A DNA stretch of 11,139 nt, from the NCBI GenBank assembly GCA_937906285.1, contig CALCWL010000508.1, forward strand, positions 1 through 11,139, written 5' to 3'. Made by a program: the position numbers and the translations under genes. This document shows positions 7,492-11,139 of the stretch, piece after piece. The notes under the pieces were generated by a model that saw only the letters and a program-made list of their open reading frames with translations, ran no database searches and had not been told where the DNA came from. Position 1 is the first letter of the stretch, and every line of letters begins with the position of its first letter. The stretch comes from an uncultured Rhodanobacter sp. GTDB lineage: Bacteria > Pseudomonadota > Gammaproteobacteria > Xanthomonadales > Rhodanobacteraceae.

Positions 7492-7869
7492 ATGCCGGCG
7501 GCGGGCGCCATCTCCCCCCTCGTTGCCAGTCTCTGGCTGCTCAACATCGTGCTCGACACCGGCGGCCAGCTGGCGTTCAAGGCGGCGGCGGGCGACCCGA
7601 CGGCCGGCGACGGCCTGGCGCGCTGGCAGCACATGGCGTCGCGCCCGTGGCTGTGGCTCGGCATCGCCAGCTACGTGATCGAGTTCCTGGTGTGGATCGC
7701 CTTCCTGTCGCTGATCCCGCTGTCCGAAGGCGTGCTGCTCGGCTCGATCAACATCGTGGCGATCATGCTGGCCGGGCGCTTCCTGTTCGGCGAAAAACTG
7801 ACCCGGCTGCGCGTCGCCGGCATCGCGCTGGTGACGCTCGGCGTGGCCATCGTGGGGCTGGGCGCATGA
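7492..7869 (+). CDS. Four-helix EamA/SMR-type half transporter, first of a pair
   Basis: This is a small inner-membrane protein of 125 residues with four predicted helices at about 8-24, 53-73, 78-98 and 106-124, half the size of a normal 10-TM EamA/DMT protein. Seen: DTGGQLAFK (22-30), matching the GQxxxK pattern of helix 1 in SMR/ArnE-like proteins, and GEKLTRLRVAGI (100-111), the EamA-type E-K-L-T-x-x-R-x-x-G motif. The start is 2 nt after the hydrolase stop with no clear Shine-Dalgarno, implying translational coupling. It overlaps the second half transporter by 4 nt. Known two-gene pairs of this architecture (ArnE/ArnF) move undecaprenyl-linked aminosugar across the inner membrane, and others (EbrAB type) export cations. 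Next to an aminotransferase, the lipid-flipping role is the more attractive guess, but it is not proven. Confidence 0.85.
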   Translation: MPAAGAISPLVASLWLLNIVLDTGGQLAFKAAAGDPTAGDGLARWQHMASRPWLWLGIASYVIEFLVWIAFLSLIPLSEGVLLGSINIVAIMLAGRFLFGEKLTRLRVAGIALVTLGVAIVGLGA

Positions 7870-8261
7870 AGCGCTTCTACCTGTTCGGCTTCCTGCTGCT
7901 GATGGGTTTCGACACGCTGGCGCAGGTCAGCTTCAAGGTCGCCGGCAGCCAGGCGCTGCCGGTGGCCGCCAGCCTGGCGTGGCTGTTGCGTGTGTTCGGC
8001 CAGCCGTGGGTGTACGGCGCGGTGGTCGGCTACGTCGGTGCGTTCTTCACCTGGATGGCCTTGCTGAAACACGCGCCGATCGGCCCCGCCTTCGCCGCCT
8101 CGCACCTGGAGGTGGTCTCGGTGATGCTGCTGTCGGTGTGGCTGTTCGACGAACACCTCACCCCCGCCCGCGTGCTGGGCGCCATCGCGATCGTCGCCGG
8201 CATCGTCTGCCTCGGCCTGGCCGAAGGCCGCGAACAGGCCGCCGAACCCGCGGCGGCCTGA
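7866..8261 (+). CDS. Four-helix EamA/SMR-type half transporter, second of a pair
   Basis: This inner-membrane protein has 131 residues and helices at about 4-21, 47-68, 73-94 and 102-119. It is paralogous to the preceding gene: DTLAQVSFK (16-24) aligns with DTGGQLAFK, and DEHLTPARVLGA (95-106) aligns with its EKLTRLRVAG. The start overlaps the preceding stop (ATGA), a strong sign of stoichiometric heterodimer production as in ArnE/ArnF or EbrA/EbrB. The first partner has a longer N-terminus, while this one has a hydrophilic C-terminal tail (GREQAAEP). The two may be in opposite orientations in the membrane, as in dual-topology pairs; this cannot be decided by eye. It lies 15 nt before the aminotransferase gene. 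Confidence 0.86.
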   Translation: MKRFYLFGFLLLMGFDTLAQVSFKVAGSQALPVAASLAWLLRVFGQPWVYGAVVGYVGAFFTWMALLKHAPIGPAFAASHLEVVSVMLLSVWLFDEHLTPARVLGAIAIVAGIVCLGLAEGREQAAEPAAA

Positions 8262-8276
8262 GCACGGGCCACGCCC

Positions 8277-9488
8277 ATGCTGCCCCGCCGCCACCACGAA
8301 CTGCCGCCCACCGCCGGCCTGCCGCTGCACCTGGCCGACCTGCGCCCCGGCGCGCCGACGCTGGCCGGCGACCTCGCCACATGGCTGGACACGCCGCCGC
8401 TGCAACTGACCTGCTCCGGCACTGCCGCGCTGATGCTCGCGCTGACCACGCTGCGCGAACGGCAGCCGCAGCGCCGCCGCGTGGTGGTGCCGGCATTCAC
8501 CTGCCCGCTGGTGGCGATCGCCGTGCGGCAAGCCGGGCTGGAGCTGCAGTTGTGCGACCTGCGTGCGGGTCACCACGACCTGGACCCGGCCGCGCTGCGC
8601 GTCGCCTGCGACGAACGCACGCTGGCGATCGTGCCCACCCATCTCGCCGGCCGCGTCGCCGACGTCGACGCCGCGCTCGCCGTCGCGCACAAGGTCGGCG
8701 CCTACGTGATCGAGGACGCCGCGCAGGCGCTGGGTGCGCGCCGGGCGGGCGGCGCCAGCGTGGGCCTGGCCGGTGACGTGGGCTTCTTCAGCCTGGCCGC
8801 CGGCAAGGGTCTGTCGATCTACGAAGGCGGCCTGCTCACCGCGCGCGATCCCGTGCTGCGCGAGCGGCTGGCCGACGCGGCGGCGCGCGTGCCGCGGCAG
8901 CCCGGCCGGGAATGGCGCCGGTGTTTCGAACTGTTCGGCTACGCCGCGCTGTACCGGCCGTGGGGGCTGCGGCTGGCCTATGGCGATCCCTTGCGCCGCG
9001 CGCTGCGCCGCGGCGACGCGATCGCGGCGGTGGGCGACGATTTCCCGCCGACGATTCCGCTGCACCGCGTCGGCCGCTGGCGGCAGGCGGTGGGAGCGCG
9101 CGCGTTGCCGCGCTTGCCCGGTTTTCTGGCGCAACTGGTGGCGCAGGCGCAACGATACCTGCCGCGGCTGCGCCGCGTGCCGGGCGTGCAGGTGCTGGAC
9201 GACCCGTCGCGCGCCCGGGGCACCTGGCCGTTCTTCCTGCTGCTGCTGCCCGACCGGCCACGCCGCGACGCCGCGCTGGCGCAGCTGTGGCAAAGCGGCT
9301 TCGGCGTCAGCCGGTTGTTCATCCACGCGCTGCCCGACTATCCCTATCTCGCCGGCACCGTGCCCGCCGCCGACGTGCCGCACGCCCGCGACTTCGCCGC
9401 GCGCAGCCTCACCATCGGCAACAGTCCGTGGCTGACGGATGGGGACGTCGAGACGATCTGCCGCGTGCTCGAAGACGTGCTGCGCTGA
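8277..9488 (+). CDS. PLP-dependent aminotransferase, DegT/DnrJ/EryC1/StrS family
   Basis: This is a fold-type I PLP enzyme of 403 residues. Seen: phosphate-binding CSGTAAL (46-52), VPAFTCP (71-77), the cofactor-ring aspartate D147 with Q150 in VIEDAAQALG, and the Schiff-base lysine K177 in FFSLAAGKGLSIYEGG, which corresponds to the family pattern S-x(5)-K-x-L-x(3)-EGG. All catalytic residues are present, so it should be an active aminotransferase or a related PLP enzyme, not a regulator. Family members usually aminate nucleotide-linked keto-sugars (ArnB, DesV, PglE). The C-terminal half (about residues 205-310) is Arg/Leu-rich and not typical of the sugar enzymes, so a different substrate is possible. 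It is the last plus-strand gene. Its stop is 3 bp from the stop of the convergent gene, leaving no room for a dedicated terminator. Confidence 0.9.
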   Translation: MLPRRHHELPPTAGLPLHLADLRPGAPTLAGDLATWLDTPPLQLTCSGTAALMLALTTLRERQPQRRRVVVPAFTCPLVAIAVRQAGLELQLCDLRAGHHDLDPAALRVACDERTLAIVPTHLAGRVADVDAALAVAHKVGAYVIEDAAQALGARRAGGASVGLAGDVGFFSLAAGKGLSIYEGGLLTARDPVLRERLADAAARVPRQPGREWRRCFELFGYAALYRPWGLRLAYGDPLRRALRRGDAIAAVGDDFPPTIPLHRVGRWRQAVGARALPRLPGFLAQLVAQAQRYLPRLRRVPGVQVLDDPSRARGTWPFFLLLLPDRPRRDAALAQLWQSGFGVSRLFIHALPDYPYLAGTVPAADVPHARDFAARSLTIGNSPWLTDGDVETICRVLEDVLR

Positions 9489-9491
9489 AGA

Positions 9492-10373
9492 TCAGGCGGA
9501 TCGCGCCGCGATCCCCGCCAGCAGTTCGAGGTTCAGCGCATGCTGCTGCGCCTGCCAGCCGGCGAGCTGCGCGGGGTCGATCACCGGCTGCGCGTCCAGC
9601 GCCGACAGCTTGCGCTTCCACCAGCTGCGATAGCGGTAGTGCGAGATCTCGCCGTTGATGTCGCTGCCCACCAAGCCGCGACGCAGGCCGGCGATCAGCG
9701 CCAGCGCATGGCCGGGTTGCAGCTGGCCCTGGTCCCAGTTGGTGCGCGCCACCTCGGGCGCGAACACGTCCTTGTCGATCGACAGGTAGGCCGGCGCGGC
9801 CTGTGTGCGCTGGCATGCGACGAACGCATCGACCATCGCCGCGGCCGTGTCGAAGTCGCGGAACGCGTGCGCCAGACCGAGCCGACGCGCCCAGCCGGTA
9901 TCCACGCCGATGCTCCAGTAGCTCAGCCTGCCGCGCCGCAATGGCGTCAGGTAGTTCTCCCACGCATGCCCGGCACCGATGTCGGCGGAGGTGATGCCGA
10001 GCACGTGCACGTGGCTCACCTGCGGCAGCCGCGCCACGCGGCGCACCCACGAGCCGCAGTGCACGCCGAACGGGAAGCGCATGTTGTCCGGGTGGTTGTC
10101 CAGCACCACCACCTGGAACGGCGCCTCGCGGCGCACCCGCGCGATCAGCGGCCAGCTGAGGTGATGGAAGTCGCCGCTGCCGGTGAACACCGTGCCGTAC
10201 TCCGCCGGCAACAGCTCGTCGAGCACGCGCGCGAAGCGCCGCAGGGCGGCCAGCGAACAGCCGAAGCGGATCGACTCCTGCCAGTGTTCCAGCGGCAGCA
10301 CCAGGCGGTCGCGCAGCGGGCCGACCGAGCGGTCGATGTCCAGCACGATCGGCCGGTGCGAAAGCTCACTCAT
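9492..10373 (-). CDS. Arginase/ureohydrolase-fold protein, probably a di-metal hydrolase
   Basis: I do not recognise a named gene, but the 293-residue protein shows the ordered metal-ligand pattern of the arginase/agmatinase fold. GSGDFHH (65-71) stands for the GGDHS strand. LDNHPDN (91-97: D92, H94, D96) stands for DAHxD. SIDKDVF (198-204: D200, D202) stands for S-x-D-x-D, followed by a QPGHALALI stretch where arginases have P-GG-L. VGSDINGEIS (235-243) sits where family members have G-x-D-V-x-E. An HCGSW motif (105-109) may contribute to the active site. A dinuclear Mn-type centre is therefore likely. The GGDHS motif is altered and overall similarity to true arginases looks low, so guanidino hydrolysis is not certain; amide or another C-N hydrolysis is possible. 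There is no signal peptide. It has a perfect AGGAGG 9 nt before the ATG, inside the preceding gene, and overlaps that gene by 8 nt. Confidence 0.75.
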   Translation of the reverse strand: MSELSHRPIVLDIDRSVGPLRDRLVLPLEHWQESIRFGCSLAALRRFARVLDELLPAEYGTVFTGSGDFHHLSWPLIARVRREAPFQVVVLDNHPDNMRFPFGVHCGSWVRRVARLPQVSHVHVLGITSADIGAGHAWENYLTPLRRGRLSYWSIGVDTGWARRLGLAHAFRDFDTAAAMVDAFVACQRTQAAPAYLSIDKDVFAPEVARTNWDQGQLQPGHALALIAGLRRGLVGSDINGEISHYRYRSWWKRKLSALDAQPVIDPAQLAGWQAQQHALNLELLAGIAARSA

Positions 10374-11139
10374 CGGCGTTCGCCTCCTGCCACTGGCGGT
10401 CGCTCTCGAAACGGCCACCGAGACGGTGCAGCAAGGCGCGCATCAGCGGATTGCGCGCGTACACCGCGTGGCGGGGGAAGGTCATCCGCGCGCCGAGAAA
10501 GGCCTTCACTTCCGGATCGGTCCAGCCGGCCACGTAGTGCGTCAGGCCGCGCTCGCGCGCGTAGTCGAGATTGTGCATCCAGCTGACGAAGTACAGGTTG
10601 TGCTCGCGCGCCTCGGGGTAGGCGAGGCCGATGTACTTGTCGACCAGCTTGCCGGCGTACTCGTAGCAGAGGTTCCAGCCGATCATCCGGCCCCGGTGGC
10701 GGTAGACGAACACCACGCCGCCGCTGGCCGCGTCCTGCAGCAGGCGGCGGAAGAACGCCGCGCCCGGGCGGTCGAAGTGGATCTCGCTCTGCGCGTACAC
10801 GTTGTCGAACAGCGCGTGGAACGCGGCCAGCGTGGCCGCGTCGCGGAAGCGCGCGGCGCCGGTCGGCACCGCCTCGATGTCGAGCTCGGCGCGCGAACGC
10901 AGCTTGCGCCGGATGTTCTTCCGTCGGCCCGGCGAGAGCCGCGCCAGGTACTCGTCGGTCGAGTCGAAGTCGATCGGCACGAAGGCCAGCGCCTGGCCTT
11001 CCAGCAGCACGAAGCCGGCTGCTTCGCAGGCCGCGGCGAAAGCGCGCGCGTGGGCGTTCGCCGCCGCATCCAGCAGCGGCGAGACGTGCGCGATGTCCTT
11101 CACGATCAGCAGCCGGCACTGGCGCCCGAAGGCGGCCTT
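10366..11139 (-). CDS. FemAB/GNAT-type acyltransferase (Acetyltransf_6-like), N-terminus beyond the window
   Basis: The gene is partial: 257 residues are visible, and the frame stays open to the right edge, so the true start lies outside. A GTG at 11101-11103 is in frame, but I reject it as the start because the residues before it (CRLLIVKDI) read as the continuing beta strand of the domain. Seen: the family hallmark SPGRRKNIRRKLRS near visible residues 69-82, then HFDRPGAAFFRRLLQ, a GxxxG-W strand (IGWNLCYEY), YIGLAYPEAREHNLYF, and a C-terminal YVAGWTDPEVKAFLGA segment typical of GNAT-fold FemAB-like proteins. Such enzymes transfer amino-acyl or acyl groups to peptidoglycan, polysaccharide or lipid amines, from aminoacyl-tRNA or acyl carriers. 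The donor and acceptor here are unknown. Its stop lies inside the start region of the arginase-fold gene (8-nt overlap). Confidence 0.82.
   Translation of the reverse strand, partial: KAAFGRQCRLLIVKDIAHVSPLLDAAANAHARAFAAACEAAGFVLLEGQALAFVPIDFDSTDEYLARLSPGRRKNIRRKLRSRAELDIEAVPTGAARFRDAATLAAFHALFDNVYAQSEIHFDRPGAAFFRRLLQDAASGGVVFVYRHRGRMIGWNLCYEYAGKLVDKYIGLAYPEAREHNLYFVSWMHNLDYARERGLTHYVAGWTDPEVKAFLGARMTFPRHAVYARNPLMRALLHRLGGRFESDRQWQEANADE
10383..10388 (-). promoter_or_regulatory. Strong Shine-Dalgarno of the arginase-fold gene, inside the upstream reading frame
   Basis: On the minus strand AGGAGG lies 9 nt before the ATG at 10373, within the last codons of the acyltransferase gene. It fixes the start and shows translational coupling of the two minus-strand genes. 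Confidence 0.75.

Noticed and set aside
7671..9383. Open frame of about 570 codons on the minus strand opposite the half transporters and the aminotransferase
   Set aside because: Low-complexity Arg/Gln/Gly-rich translation with no recognisable domain, opposite a well-supported PLP enzyme; a GC-rich shadow frame.
9540..10586. Plus-strand open frame of about 348 codons opposite the arginase-fold gene
   Set aside because: No motif in its Arg/Val/Gln-rich translation, whereas the minus strand carries ordered metal-ligand motifs and a good ribosome site.
1..11139. tRNA, rRNA, CRISPR repeats, insertion sequences, attachment sites or phage genes
   Set aside because: None were recognised on either strand. 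Composition and codon style are uniform apart from the 2200-2318 spacer, so there is no sign of recent insertion.

Overview
The window is very GC-rich (visibly around 70% or more), almost wholly coding, and strongly biased to G/C third positions. Together with the protein types, this suggests a Gammaproteobacterium of the Xanthomonadales/Lysobacterales, for example the Rhodanobacter/Dyella/Lysobacter group. That placement is an inference from composition and gene style; there is no rRNA or other marker here.

Layout, plus strand: positions 110-9488 carry ten genes in one direction, with overlaps of 1-4 nt or gaps of 2-20 nt, except for one 119-nt break at 2200-2318. Block 1 (110-2199) is an OmpR-type response regulator and its TctE/QseC-like sensor histidine kinase. 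Block 2 (2319-6599) is a complete tripartite ABC exporter: NodT-type outer-membrane factor lipoprotein, FtsX/MacB-type permease, ATPase, and an adaptor lipoprotein of the HlyD/MacA type. Block 3 (6620-9488) is an Est30-like alpha/beta hydrolase, two adjacent 4-helix EamA/SMR-type half transporters that look like an ArnE/ArnF-style pair, and a DegT/DnrJ/EryC1/StrS-type PLP aminotransferase.

Layout, minus strand: two translationally coupled genes converge on the aminotransferase, with 3 bp between the opposing stop codons. They are a FemAB/GNAT-type acyltransferase that runs off the right edge, followed by a protein with the metal-ligand pattern of the arginase/ureohydrolase fold.

How the genes may work together (inference): the two-component system probably controls the exporter. 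Block 3 and the convergent pair contain the kinds of enzymes that make, modify or flip a nitrogen-containing envelope metabolite or lipid (aminotransferase, paired small flippase-like subunits, esterase, amino-acyl or acyl transferase, metallohydrolase). The tight gene coupling suggests that sensing, envelope modification and export may belong to one system. The substrate cannot be read from the sequence. No tRNA, rRNA, CRISPR array, insertion sequence or phage gene was seen.
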